64,000 nt of DNA, from contig NZ_JAABNN010000002.1 in assembly GCF_009928415.1 (NCBI RefSeq), positions 558,001 to 622,000 of the forward strand. The letters are read 5' to 3'. The stretch is from Bacillus sp. USDA818B3_A (GTDB lineage Bacteria; Bacillota; Bacilli; Bacillales; Cytobacillaceae). Under the pieces are notes generated by a model. That model saw only the letters and a list, made by a program, of their open reading frames with translations, had not been told where the DNA came from and did not search any database. Made by a program: the position numbers and the translations under genes. This document shows positions 35,333 through 44,649 of this stretch, piece after piece (position 1 is the first letter of the stretch; every line of letters begins with the position of its first letter).

Positions 35333-36757
35333 TCACTTGCCCCCTTGTTCTCGGTTTTTAAACCAATCTCTGAATCTTTCTTTATTTGGTGCCGGGAACT
35401 CACGGATATCTGTCCATGCTTTCAGAGGTCCCGGTCCCTTGGAAATTTTATCTCCCACTGTGAATGGATTCATTGCCGTTGGCGCAATTTTGGAACCAAT
35501 TTTATAGAGTGTCGGTGAAGCTGCTCCTAGTCCAAATGCTTTCATGGCTAATTTTTCTGAGATTGGTGCTTTGCCTTCTTTTTCGACGATTACTTCCCGA
35601 TGCTTGTGAAGAAGGTTGTGCAGCGGTATTTTAACCGGGCAAACTTCAGTACAGGCCCCGCAAAGTGTTGAGGCATACGGTAGTTCTTTGTAATCATCAT
35701 AGCCGCCTAATAATGGAGACAAGACTGCCCCAATTGGTCCTGCATAAATGGATCCATAGGAATGGCCCCCAACATGACGATAAACGGGACAAACATTGAC
35801 ACATGCTGCACAGCGGATACATTGCAGAACGGATTGAAACTCTCCGCCAAGAATGTTGGATCTGCCGTTATCGACAATGACAAGGTGGAAATCCTCTGGG
35901 CCGTCTACGTCCAGTTCCTCTTTAGGACCGGTTAGTACAGTGATATAACTGGTTAACTTCTGTCCAACCGCACTTCTTGTTAATAAGGAAACGAGCACTT
36001 CCATCTCTTCAAACGTCGGAACAATCCGCTCCATTCCCATTACCGTAATTTGTGTCTTCGGTAACGCCGTAACTAAATCAGCATTCCCTTCATTCGTAAC
36101 CAAACTGAATGAGCCTGTCTCAGCAACCGCAAAGTTACATCCAGTAATCCCGATATCTGACGTTAAATATTCCTGACGGAGTGTCTCCCTTGCATGCCAA
36201 GCTAGTTCTTCGGGTTTGGAGGTTTTGGTGTACCCAATCTTATCAGTGAACACATCCCGAATTTGCTCTTTATTTTTATGTAAAGCTGGTACGACAATAT
36301 GGGATGGAGGATCATGATCATCTAATTGAAGGATATATTCCCCGAGATCCGTTTCAATCACTTCACAGCCTTCTTGTTCCAGCATGGCATTTAAACTGAT
36401 TTCCTCGGTCACCATTGATTTGGATTTCACAATTTTTTTGGCATCTTTTTGCTGAACAATGCCTCGAATATATTCATTGGCTTCTTCTTTCGTTTGGGCA
36501 AAAAAGACATGCCCGCCCCGTTTTGCTACATTTTCACTTAATTGTTCTAAATAATAATCTAAGTGTTCTAAGACATGCTGGCGGATTTCTTCCCCATGCG
36601 ACCGCCAGTCTTCCCAATTTCCAAGCTCGTCAGCGGCAACACGCCTTTTCACACCCATTCCGTCCTGGGCACCAGCCACTGCCCCGCGCATAAAGGAATC
36701 GTGAATTCCCTTATCCACGCGTTCCTTGAATTGCTGTTCGCTGATTTTCATTGCCAT
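35333..36757 (-). CDS. lutB: Lactate utilization iron-sulfur protein B
   Basis: The 474-residue protein starts at an ATG behind GGGGGAAAAAT. It has a LUD domain in the first 300 residues ([22 protein letters not shown] near 215) and two 4Fe-4S cluster motifs, [19 protein letters not shown] near 310 and [13 protein letters not shown] near 360, then a C-terminal DUF3390 tail. It carries electrons in the LutABC lactate oxidation complex. It is cotranscribed with lutA (51 bases upstream) and lutC (3 bases downstream). Confidence 0.95.
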   Translation of the reverse strand: MAMKISEQQFKERVDKGIHDSFMRGAVAGAQDGMGVKRRVAADELGNWEDWRSHGEEIRQHVLEHLDYYLEQLSENVAKRGGHVFFAQTKEEANEYIRGIVQQKDAKKIVKSKSMVTEEISLNAMLEQEGCEVIETDLGEYILQLDDHDPPSHIVVPALHKNKEQIRDVFTDKIGYTKTSKPEELAWHARETLRQEYLTSDIGITGCNFAVAETGSFSLVTNEGNADLVTALPKTQITVMGMERIVPTFEEMEVLVSLLTRSAVGQKLTSYITVLTGPKEELDVDGPEDFHLVIVDNGRSNILGGEFQSVLQCIRCAACVNVCPVYRHVGGHSYGSIYAGPIGAVLSPLLGGYDDYKELPYASTLCGACTEVCPVKIPLHNLLHKHREVIVEKEGKAPISEKLAMKAFGLGAASPTLYKIGSKIAPTAMNPFTVGDKISKGPGPLKAWTDIREFPAPNKERFRDWFKNREQGGK

Positions 36758-36808
36758 TTATTTTTCCCCCATTCCAAGCAATCTCGTTTTGGTCACCAAT
36801 ATTTTTGA

Positions 36809-37525
36809 TTAGCGGCTGTTTAAAACTTCGGCAATATGAAGAACCTTAATTGGTTTTCCTTTGCGGTCGATTCGTCCACCGATATTCATTAGGCAGCCTG
36901 CATCCGCACCGATCAGATAATCAGCTTCTGTTTCTTCGACGTGGCAAACCTTTTCATCGACCATTTGCTCAGAAATTTGCGTCATTTTAACAGAGAAGGT
37001 TCCCCCGAATCCGCAGCATTGTTCTTTTCCTGGTAATTCCGTAAACTCTAATCCTTCGACATTGTTCAATAGAATCATTGGTGCCCTTTTAACACCTAAT
37101 AATCTCGTCATATGGCAAGAGGTATGATAGGTAGCTTTCCCTTCAAATTTGGCACCCACATCTTCAACTTTTAATACATCGAGGATGAATTGGGTGAGTT
37201 CATAGGTTTTCTCAGCTAGTTTTTTGGCTTTTGGCTCCCAAATTGGGTCTCCTTTAAAAACGTGAGGATATTCGTGGAACATAAAAGCACATGATCCCGA
37301 TGGTGATACTACATATTCAGCATCCTGAAACGTATCTATCATCCGCTTCATGGCTTCTTTTGATTCTTTTGTGTAACCGCTATTATATGCCGGCTGGCCG
37401 CAGCATACTTGTGACTCTGGAAACTCAATCTCACAACCAAGTCTTTCTAGTAATTCAACGGTTGCTTTACCGACATTACTTTGGAACATATCTACAAGGC
37501 AGGTTGCAAATAAGCTGACCTTCAT
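36809..37525 (-). CDS. lutA: Lactate utilization protein A
   Basis: The 238-residue protein has two cysteine-rich CCG domains ([15 protein letters not shown] near 42 and [15 protein letters not shown] near 178), the hallmark of LutA/GlcF/HdrB proteins that bind an iron-sulfur or haem-linked centre in flavin-independent lactate oxidation. It is the first gene of lutABC and starts behind AAAGGGG. The promoter about 75 bases upstream is nearly a copy of the rhaEW promoter, so the operon is probably induced when rhamnose is degraded. Confidence 0.95.
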   Translation of the reverse strand: MKVSLFATCLVDMFQSNVGKATVELLERLGCEIEFPESQVCCGQPAYNSGYTKESKEAMKRMIDTFQDAEYVVSPSGSCAFMFHEYPHVFKGDPIWEPKAKKLAEKTYELTQFILDVLKVEDVGAKFEGKATYHTSCHMTRLLGVKRAPMILLNNVEGLEFTELPGKEQCCGFGGTFSVKMTQISEQMVDEKVCHVEETEADYLIGADAGCLMNIGGRIDRKGKPIKVLHIAEVLNSR

Positions 37526-37598
37526 GAATCTTCATCCCCTTTAAATGACGCTAAAAATCTTAAATAACTGAATTAGATTTTTATTTATTTTTGTTTTT

Positions 37599-37627
37599 AT
37601 TATATTACATGTTTGTTTACTTTTGAA
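37599..37627 (-). promoter_or_regulatory. lutABC promoter with AAACAAAC operator element in the spacer
   Basis: Minus strand: -35 TTCAAA (37622-37627), 17 bases, -10 TATAAT (37599-37604), spacer containing GTAAACAAACATG. Over about 38 bases it differs from the rhaEW promoter at only three positions. Confidence 0.75.
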
Positions 37628-37707
37628 TAGTAATCTTTTAATAAAAAATTAAATCGACAGATGCCCAAGAGCACTATCGATTCTTCCATCATTTTTAATT
37701 TTTTACT

Positions 37708-37770
37708 TTATCGGCACTTGTCGTAGATTTATCGGCACTTTTTGGGTACTTATCGGCACTCTCCATAAAA
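37708..37770. repeat. 21-bp periodic array C, three units with TTATCGGCACT
   Basis: TTATCGGCACT recurs at 37708, 37729 and 37750, exactly 21 bases apart, each followed by about ten unrelated bases. It lies about 40 bases after the stop of the esterase gene and upstream of the lut promoter. The unit sequence is different from arrays A and B but the period is the same. Confidence 0.75.
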
Positions 37771-37808
37771 CCTTTTACTTCTAAAAAAAACAACCATTTA
37801 AACAGAAG

Positions 37809-38600
37809 TTAAAAATTCTGTTTCCTCAACCACTTTTCACATAATCTCGTCCACTCGCTAGCCTCAGGATGTTCCTCCGCCAAACCTAATCCGTGCCTGC
37901 CGCTTTCAAAGATATGTAAATCAAAAGGTACCTTATTTCGGCCTAACCCAGCTGCAAACAGTAAACTATTCTCGACCGACACAGAAGCATCATCGGCAGT
38001 ATGCCATAAAAATGCTGGTGGTGTGTCCTCTGTAATTTGTTTTTCATTCGATAAAAGTTCAACTAACCCAGCATCAGGATTTTCGCCCATTAAATTGGTT
38101 CGGCTGCCTTCGTGTGTATATTCTCCCATCGAGATTACAGGATAACAAAGAACTATTAGATCCGGACGGCTGCTATATCGCTCAACAGGGTCTTCGGCCT
38201 CCGGGTTTCCCCTATCATATTGAGTTCCTGCACTGGATGCAAGATGCCCTCCAGCAGAAAATCCGAGGATTCCTACACGGTTCGGATCTAGATTCCAGTC
38301 TCTAGCAAGTGACCGGACCATCCGAATGGCCCTTTTTGCATCATTCAATGGAATAGGATGCTTAAAAGGCGCGACTCTATAATTGAGTACCACCGCTGAG
38401 ATTCCGATCGAATTTAACCATTTTGCAACCGGATATGCTTCATGTTCTGCCCTCCTGGCATATGCCCCGCCCGCAGCCACTATAATAACCGGAAAGGGCC
38501 CAGTTCCTTCAAGTAAGAAAGGCTGGATGCTTGGCGCATTTTCGTTTGGTCCACTTTCTTCAAGATTTATATCATTCCAAAGCGGCAAAATTACCGTCAT
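37809..38600 (-). CDS. Alpha/beta hydrolase, acetylesterase-like
   Basis: The ATG at 38600 follows TTGGAGG by eight bases, giving 263 residues. There is no signal peptide. It has the alpha/beta fold with an oxyanion region IIVAAGGAYARRAEHE, nucleophile Ser in GFSAGGHLASSAG near 120, Asp in WHTADDASVSVENS and His in ESGRHGLGLA. This pattern is that of bacterial acetyl (xylan) esterases. RG-I galacturonic acid is acetylated, so removing acetyl groups from imported oligomers is a fitting role. It lies between lutABC and the large rhamnogalacturonan lyase gene. Confidence 0.85.
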   Translation of the reverse strand: MTVILPLWNDINLEESGPNENAPSIQPFLLEGTGPFPVIIVAAGGAYARRAEHEAYPVAKWLNSIGISAVVLNYRVAPFKHPIPLNDAKRAIRMVRSLARDWNLDPNRVGILGFSAGGHLASSAGTQYDRGNPEAEDPVERYSSRPDLIVLCYPVISMGEYTHEGSRTNLMGENPDAGLVELLSNEKQITEDTPPAFLWHTADDASVSVENSLLFAAGLGRNKVPFDLHIFESGRHGLGLAEEHPEASEWTRLCEKWLRKQNF

Positions 38601-38644
38601 TCTTTCATCCTCCAATTTTAATAGTATGTATGCAAAACTAAAAT

Positions 38645-38666
38645 GAGAGAGAACACTGTCTCTCCC
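38645..38666 (-). terminator. Candidate terminator after the first PL11 gene
   Basis: GAGAGA and TCTCTC form a stem over an eight-base loop ten bases after the lyase stop, followed on the minus strand by CATTTTAGTTTT. The T-run is interrupted. Confidence 0.5.
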
Positions 38667-38676
38667 ACTTTTAACG

Positions 38677-41600
38677 TTATTCCAAGGTTAATTCAGCCTT
38701 CGAAGTAAAGCTTTCCCCGTCCTGCAGGAACCCATTAATATTGACCTGAATAGTTCCAGTATAACCTTTTAAAGCTTCTGAAACTTGCTTTCTATCGAAT
38801 TTAACCATTAATTTATTCGTTTTCTCGCCATTTACTGAGGGATGTGATTCCGCAAAAATAGTTTTTCCGTTAACAACCATTTTGACAGTTGCAGAATTAA
38901 TCTCTGAAACTTTATGCTCTTTATCCAATTCAATAGTAACAGTCAATGGAACATTACCGCTAGTCTGTTTTCTATCAATTACATTCGGATTTACATCGAC
39001 TGTGGCAGGAATCACTTTATTTAAATAAAAACTTGGGACAGGCGGCGTTGGCATATCATAGCCTAAGAAGAAGCTAGTATGCGGCGGCTGATTGTACCCA
39101 ACATTTTGCCAAGCAATACCTGAACGGTACACAGGATCGTGCATCAATGTGCGAATACGCTGTTCTGTCATATCTGTAGTTGTATAGATTCGTAATGCAC
39201 TGCTATCTTCCGTCCTCCAAATAACTTCTTCTCTCCAGTCACCAAATAGGTCGGCTTGTAAGCTCGGGTTACCTTTCGTACCGTTATTAGAGAAAGTTCC
39301 ATCTGCAGTTAAGATATTTACTATTTTTTTATTCTCGTAGTCCCATTTACCAATTGTTCCTACCCCGACTTGATCAGCATCATTAAAATTACCATGATCT
39401 AGTATCTCGCGCTGCAGGTCACCATCCCACCAAATGGCAAAGTTGGCACCAGGGATGTCAGACGAAATTCTTTCTCCTTGAGCCGTAAACATATCTCCAG
39501 TTGGGTCATTCCATGCTCCCCCAACAGCCCATGACTCTTCACCTGGGTACCTAGGATCGATATCTGCTGATAATCCTCGTCCTGTATCTTTTCCGGTATA
39601 TTTCCCCCAAATGGCCTCACCTGTTTCGACGTCTCTAAATTCAATCCCAAACTTTGAGTTTTTATCCTCATGAACAGCGAACATCTCTAAACCAGGGCGG
39701 GTTGGATCTAAATCACCGACATGCTGGGCATCTCCGTGGCCTAAGCCGGTTGAATAGAGACCTGTTCCATTATCATCGATTACCGCTGCACCATAGACGA
39801 CTTCGTCTTTACCATCCTGATCTACGTCAGCAACACTTAGGTTGTGATACCCTTGTCCGGCGTACCCTCCATTGCCTTCTTTATTACTATCAAAAGTCCA
39901 TACCTTTGTTAACTTGCCATCACGCCAATTGTAGGCAGCTACTACAGCTCTTGTATAATAGCCGCGTGCCATTAGAAGAGTCGGTCTTTCCCCATCTAAA
40001 TAGGCAATTCCAGCCAGGAAGCGGTCTACACGGTTACCGTAGCTGTCTCCCCAATCGGCGACATTGCCTCTTGGCGGATCATAATCCGTTGTTGTTAGCG
40101 CTTTCCCTGATAAGCCATCAAAGATAGTTAAAAATTCTGGTCCGCTTAAAATATAACCGCTGGAATTACGGTAATCTGCTTTGGCATCACCGATCACTGT
40201 TCCTTGACCATCAACAGTTCCATCAGCTGTTTTCATCGCAACTTCCGCTTTCCCGTCTCCATCTAAATCATAAACCATCATTTGTGTATAATGGGCCCCA
40301 GAACGAATATTTTTGCCTAAATCAATCCGCCACAGCCTTGTCCCATCAAACTTATAAGCATCCACATAGGTATTTCCGGTATAACCTGATTGGGAATTAT
40401 CCTTGGCATTAGATGGGTACCATTTTAAAATAATCTCGTATTGACCATCTCCATCCACATCCCCTACACTTGCATCATTGGCACTATATGTATAGGTTTT
40501 TCCGTCAGGAGTCGTGCCACCCTCTGGTTTTTGAATTGGGAGATCGTAATAATTTTGGCCCCAAACAACAGCTGAAGCTTCTGCCAGCGGTTCCTCATTT
40601 CCATTAAATACAGCACGAACATCATATTTGGAATCCTTTGTCCCATTTTTGTCTAAAAAGTTAGTGCTTGATGTAATCGGCTCTTTATTTACCTTTTGTC
40701 CGTCACGGTAAACATTAAAGGCCACTCCCTCGGGATCTGTCCCTAACATACGCCAGCCCACATAAACACCGTTTTCTACTTTTACAGCAACTAAGCCCCG
40801 GTCCAGTTTTTCCATTTGACGCTGAACTACCTTTGTTATAGGTGTTTCAATCGTGTTTGAAGGTTCGGAAATACCACCTAGGTTAACAGCTGAGACTCTG
40901 TAGTAATAATGTCTAGTTGGTGAAACGGACTGATCATTGAACTCCCCATTTTTGGAAATCCCCACTCTTTCGAATGGCCCTTGTGGAGACTTTGCCCGGT
41001 AGACATAATACATCAAAGCATCATCCGAAGTATTCCAATGGAAAGTGAGCGATTTGTCTGTTGAATTGATGAGTGTTGTACCTGTAGGAGTTTTCGGCAC
41101 TTCCTTCGTTTTATCTACAAGAGCTGCATTAATTGAAGTACTTTCTGCTGATTCAATCCCCTTTTCATTTACTTGAGTAACGGTATATGCGTATTTCAAA
41201 CCAAGTTGAACTGTTTCGTCTTTATATTCCGGAGTGCTTGTACTCCCTACTTTAATTGATGCTGTTTCTCCCTCGGCTTTTCGATAAACATTGTAACTTT
41301 GTGCCTCATTTACCTCAGCCCATTTTAATGAAACAGACGTATCAGGATAAAGACTTTTTTCTGTGAGTGCTAATCTGGTTGGAGCCGCCATTGGGATAAT
41401 TTCAATCGCGTTGACCCTTCCATTCTCTCCAATATCAACGTTCAACTGACCATCTTGAACCGTCACTATTTTTGACTTTTCTGCAAAGTTGCCTGCACTT
41501 GAAGATATCGTACCTAGTGATTGTCCCTCAACGGTAAAACTAGTTTTATTAGTAGCTGTTTGATCCCCCGTTAAAACACTCACATAATAATCACCATTGG

Positions 41601-41913
41601 CAACGTCCACCGAGAATTTATAATTTGTCCCATTAATAAAGTCTCTTCTAAGGTCATCAGGTGCCCCTCTATCCCTGAAATCTACAGCATTGCTTAATCC
41701 ATATCCTCTATCGCTGCTATAAATCGTATTATTAGTTACTTGTGTATATCCTTTTGCTACAGGACTAGTGCTGGAACCAAAGTCAAATTTTAGACTAGTC
41801 AACTCAGCAGCTTGGATTTGTTTTGTCGGGACTACTCCTGCCCCAGCAAACATCGATAAGACCACAGCAGAACTAACGACAACCGGCAACTTTTTTGAAA
41901 ACTTTTTAATCAT
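38677..41913 (-). CDS. yesW: Secreted rhamnogalacturonan lyase, PL11, with N-terminal carbohydrate-binding and two FnIII domains
   Basis: The protein has 1078 residues, far more than the ~610-620 of B. subtilis YesW and YesX. It has a Sec signal peptide (cleavage after QIQAAE-like end, about residue 37), a malectin-like binding domain (about 40-173, KFDFGSS, GYGLSNAVDFRDRG), two fibronectin III domains (about 178-360), and a PL11 propeller from about 365 to 985 with many calcium-binding DGDG loops (GDVDGDGQYEII, DLDGDGKAEVAMKTADGT, DVDQDGKDEVVYG) and the C-terminal GYNQPPHTSFFLGYD. A last beta domain follows. It cuts the rhamnose-galacturonic acid bond of RG-I by beta-elimination outside the cell. 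It is preceded by its own ribosome binding site and sits behind a terminator. Confidence 0.93.
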   Translation of the reverse strand: MIKKFSKKLPVVVSSAVVLSMFAGAGVVPTKQIQAAELTSLKFDFGSSTSPVAKGYTQVTNNTIYSSDRGYGLSNAVDFRDRGAPDDLRRDFINGTNYKFSVDVANGDYYVSVLTGDQTATNKTSFTVEGQSLGTISSSAGNFAEKSKIVTVQDGQLNVDIGENGRVNAIEIIPMAAPTRLALTEKSLYPDTSVSLKWAEVNEAQSYNVYRKAEGETASIKVGSTSTPEYKDETVQLGLKYAYTVTQVNEKGIESAESTSINAALVDKTKEVPKTPTGTTLINSTDKSLTFHWNTSDDALMYYVYRAKSPQGPFERVGISKNGEFNDQSVSPTRHYYYRVSAVNLGGISEPSNTIETPITKVVQRQMEKLDRGLVAVKVENGVYVGWRMLGTDPEGVAFNVYRDGQKVNKEPITSSTNFLDKNGTKDSKYDVRAVFNGNEEPLAEASAVVWGQNYYDLPIQKPEGGTTPDGKTYTYSANDASVGDVDGDGQYEIILKWYPSNAKDNSQSGYTGNTYVDAYKFDGTRLWRIDLGKNIRSGAHYTQMMVYDLDGDGKAEVAMKTADGTVDGQGTVIGDAKADYRNSSGYILSGPEFLTIFDGLSGKALTTTDYDPPRGNVADWGDSYGNRVDRFLAGIAYLDGERPTLLMARGYYTRAVVAAYNWRDGKLTKVWTFDSNKEGNGGYAGQGYHNLSVADVDQDGKDEVVYGAAVIDDNGTGLYSTGLGHGDAQHVGDLDPTRPGLEMFAVHEDKNSKFGIEFRDVETGEAIWGKYTGKDTGRGLSADIDPRYPGEESWAVGGAWNDPTGDMFTAQGERISSDIPGANFAIWWDGDLQREILDHGNFNDADQVGVGTIGKWDYENKKIVNILTADGTFSNNGTKGNPSLQADLFGDWREEVIWRTEDSSALRIYTTTDMTEQRIRTLMHDPVYRSGIAWQNVGYNQPPHTSFFLGYDMPTPPVPSFYLNKVIPATVDVNPNVIDRKQTSGNVPLTVTIELDKEHKVSEINSATVKMVVNGKTIFAESHPSVNGEKTNKLMVKFDRKQVSEALKGYTGTIQVNINGFLQDGESFTSKAELTLE

Positions 41914-42009
41914 TATTTTCCTCCAATTAAAGAATAGTGAAAAATTTCTTTATGAAAGATTCATAGATGTAGTTTAGTCTGTCTTCCTTATTCGTGAATA
42001 CTTATATAA

Positions 42010-42040
42010 AAAATCGGGCAGCCCTTAAGGAGACCCGATT
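42010..42040 (-). terminator. Terminator after the first DUF624 gene
   Basis: AATCGGGT...GCCCGATT on the minus strand forms a stem over a long loop and is followed by TTTTTTA. It separates the importer operon from the PL11 gene. Confidence 0.75.
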
Positions 42041-42685
42041 CTATATACCTTGTTCCTGTAAGTAAACCTCATGCTTACGCTGAATCTTGTTAAACGAGTT
42101 ACATGCAGGTTTCATGAATAGCATTGCTAATAAATTTCCGCTAAATAAGATACAGATAGGCGGCACATAGGACAGAACAAAACAGATTCCAAAACTTCCT
42201 ATCAGCATATATAGAGTGGATAGTGGATTCATAATCATAACAAAAAATGAATTCTTGATTACATCTGTTATTTTCATCTCATAATGGACAAATATAGGAA
42301 TGAGATAAAAAAGTGTACATACAAAAATAAAAGTGATGATGAAAAATGGTATATAGAGAAATGCGGCCATATCTTTTTCTGCATTTTGGATGAATAACAG
42401 ATCTGCATATAACACCAATCCTGCAGCCACAATAATCACACCGAGGAGATTACTTTTTACAAATTCCTTTTTATAAGAAGCCCAGAAGGTTTGCACAATC
42501 GAAACCCCCTCTTCGCCGAGCATCCATTTTCGGACAACCGCAAACATTGCCACAGTAGATGGAAAAAAGCCGCAAACACCCAAACCAAGAATAGTACAAG
42601 CAATCCATAAAAGATTTAATAATGCGAGTTTCGAAATCCAATCCATTAGTTTATAAATACCACCCAAAATACTCGAAGTTTCCAT
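42041..42685 (-). CDS. yesL: DUF624 (YesL-family) membrane protein
   Basis: The ATG at 42685 lies seven bases after AAGGAGA, giving 214 residues. It has five predicted membrane helices and the family opening GGIYKLMDWISKLALLNLLWIACTILGLGVCGFFPST, with the conserved FPST/A segment. YesL-family proteins accompany YesMN-YesOPQ importers of pectin oligomers; their biochemical role is unknown. It follows the MalG-like permease gene after a hairpin. A paralogue is encoded at 61919-62584. Confidence 0.88.
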   Translation of the reverse strand: METSSILGGIYKLMDWISKLALLNLLWIACTILGLGVCGFFPSTVAMFAVVRKWMLGEEGVSIVQTFWASYKKEFVKSNLLGVIIVAAGLVLYADLLFIQNAEKDMAAFLYIPFFIITFIFVCTLFYLIPIFVHYEMKITDVIKNSFFVMIMNPLSTLYMLIGSFGICFVLSYVPPICILFSGNLLAMLFMKPACNSFNKIQRKHEVYLQEQGI

Positions 42686-42725
42686 ATGCATTCTCCTTCA
42701 GATATTATAAAGTTGATCAAGCCCT

Positions 42726-42750
42726 GCCACTCCCGTATAAGGGAATGGCA
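42726..42750 (-). other. Intercistronic hairpin between permease and DUF624 genes
   Basis: GCCAYTCCC and GGGARTGGC pair around a six-base loop without a T-run, so it looks like an mRNA processing or stability element. Confidence 0.5.
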
Positions 42751-42757
42751 CGAATCA

Positions 42758-43597
42758 TCAACCTTTTAATCCGCTTGTGCTGATTCCTTCTACTACATAT
42801 CTTTGGAAAACAAAGAAGATGACAAAGACTGGAACCAAGGTCACTACGGACATGGCAAACATGGCACCCCAGTTAGAAACGGTTTCATTACTTAGGAACA
42901 TATTTAATGCCATTGATACGGTATATTTTGCCGGGCTGTTTAAGTATAAAACAGGTCCTAGCAAGGAATCCCAAGTCCAATAGAATGAGAAAATCGCTGC
43001 CGTTGCCAACGCTGGTTTAATTAATGGCAAAATGATTTTATAGAAAATTTTAAAGGTATTACACCCATCGATTGTTGCAGCCTCATCCAATTCTCTCGGA
43101 ATTGTCCGGATAAACTGAACTAATAAGAAAATAAAGAATGGATGTCCAAAGTATGCTGGCACTGCAATCGGCTTAATCGAGTTAAGCCACCCAAGTTTTG
43201 AAAAGATGATATATTGTGGAACCATTACAACCTCATAGGGCAGCATCAAGGTTACCATCATAAGTCCAAACCAGAGTGCTTTCCCTTTAAATTCTAATCT
43301 CGCAAAACCAAAGGCAATTAACGACGATGAAATAACTTGACCAATTAATGTCACGATAACCAGAATCGCAGTATTCTTGATAAATACTCCAAAGGTATTT
43401 CCGCCAATTCCCTTCCAGCCTTCGGCAAAGTTATCCAAAATGAATGGATCAGGTATCAGTGATTTGGCTGTTACGAAAATAGAATTACTTTCCTTAAAGG
43501 AGCTCATCAGAAGCCAAATAACTGGATAAAGCATGAGAACTGCAAACCCACCGACAAGTATATGGTAAGTCCACCATTTTGCTGATTTTATCCGCAT
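42758..43597 (-). CDS. yesQ: Carbohydrate ABC permease (YesQ/MalG type), second system
   Basis: The product has 279 residues with six predicted membrane helices and the EAA motif [25 protein letters not shown] near 190. The C-terminus [11 protein letters not shown] is nearly the same as in the first system (VEGIATSGLKG). It starts at an ATG behind GAAGGAGG, three bases after the YesP-like gene. It forms the import channel with the YesP-like protein for RG-I oligomers. No ATPase gene is nearby. Confidence 0.93.
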   Translation of the reverse strand: MRIKSAKWWTYHILVGGFAVLMLYPVIWLLMSSFKESNSIFVTAKSLIPDPFILDNFAEGWKGIGGNTFGVFIKNTAILVIVTLIGQVISSSLIAFGFARLEFKGKALWFGLMMVTLMLPYEVVMVPQYIIFSKLGWLNSIKPIAVPAYFGHPFFIFLLVQFIRTIPRELDEAATIDGCNTFKIFYKIILPLIKPALATAAIFSFYWTWDSLLGPVLYLNSPAKYTVSMALNMFLSNETVSNWGAMFAMSVVTLVPVFVIFFVFQRYVVEGISTSGLKG

Positions 43598-43600
43598 ACG

Positions 43601-44563
43601 TTATTTTCCTCCTTCTGATTCGTAGTGAACCCAGAATTTTGATGTCGCAAAAATAATAGCTGTTAAAATTCCTACAATAATAAGCATGATCCAAGCCATC
43701 GCAGCTGCGTAGCCCATATTGAAGAACTCGAAACCTTGTAAGAATAAATAGAGTGAGTATAGAAGTGTCCCATCTAAAGGACCACCAGTACCTTTGGAAA
43801 TAATGAAGGCTGGAACAAATGTCATAAACGCAGCAATGGTCTGCATAACTGTATTGAATAAAATGACCGGACTTAGCATTGGCAGGGTGATTTTAGTGAA
43901 TTTTTGCCAGCCATATGCACCGTCTACACTTGCCGCTTCATAATAGCTTTTCGGAATTCCCTTTAAACCTGCCAAGAAAATTAGCATTGAGGAACCAAAC
44001 TGCCATATCGATAAAAAGATTAACATCCACAAAGCGGCCGTTGGATCACCGAACCAGCGTACAGTAGGGATTCCTAGGAATTGAAGCAAAATATTTATAA
44101 TTCCTTGGTCTCCAAAGATGTTACGCCACATGATCGCAACCGCAACACTGCCGCCAATCAAAGAAGGAAGATAAAATAAGGACCGATATAAACCAACTGC
44201 TCTGGATGCCGTATTTAGCATCATCGCAATTAAAAGGGCAAACGCTAATCTTAGCGGTACACCCGCAAACACATAAATGAGAGTTACTTTTAATGATTGC
44301 CAATACCGTGGATCTGCGGTAAACATTTTTTTGTAGTTTTCTAGACCAATCCATCGAGGGGCAGAAAACAGATTATAGTTAGTGAAAGATAAATATAATG
44401 AGACAAGTATTGGGATTAATGTGAAGGCAAGGAATCCAACCACAAAGGGGCTGATGAATAGATAGCCTTGGATATTTTCCTTGAGGGCCTTTTTACGTGC
44501 ACTTGCAGGAGCAATATAAACATTTTCTTGTGTGTTTTTCTTAACAATGTTAGTTGTTGCCAT
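43601..44563 (-). CDS. yesP: Carbohydrate ABC permease (YesP/MalF type), second system
   Basis: The product has 320 residues, with a long cytoplasmic N-terminus (about 1-28), six predicted helices and the EAA loop YYEAASVDGAYGWQKFTKITLPML. It starts behind AAAAGGAGAT. It is separated from the upstream binding-protein gene by 86 bases holding a strong nested hairpin, so transporter subunits are probably made at lower level than the binding protein. It is a paralogue of the protein encoded at 28783-29742. Confidence 0.93.
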   Translation of the reverse strand: MATTNIVKKNTQENVYIAPASARKKALKENIQGYLFISPFVVGFLAFTLIPILVSLYLSFTNYNLFSAPRWIGLENYKKMFTADPRYWQSLKVTLIYVFAGVPLRLAFALLIAMMLNTASRAVGLYRSLFYLPSLIGGSVAVAIMWRNIFGDQGIINILLQFLGIPTVRWFGDPTAALWMLIFLSIWQFGSSMLIFLAGLKGIPKSYYEAASVDGAYGWQKFTKITLPMLSPVILFNTVMQTIAAFMTFVPAFIISKGTGGPLDGTLLYSLYLFLQGFEFFNMGYAAAMAWIMLIIVGILTAIIFATSKFWVHYESEGGK

Positions 44564-44582
44564 TTAGCCATCTCCTTTTCTC

Positions 44583-44621
44583 TGGATCATCACCCTAATA
44601 TGAAAGGGTGATAGCTGATCC
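44583..44621 (-). other. Nested intercistronic hairpin after the YesO-like gene
   Basis: GGATCA pairs with TGATCC outside and ATCACCCT pairs with AGGGTGAT inside. There is no T-run. Position just after a binding-protein gene fits differential expression within the operon. Confidence 0.65.
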
Positions 44622-44649
44622 GAGAAAGGACCAGCTACCCGAATTACAA

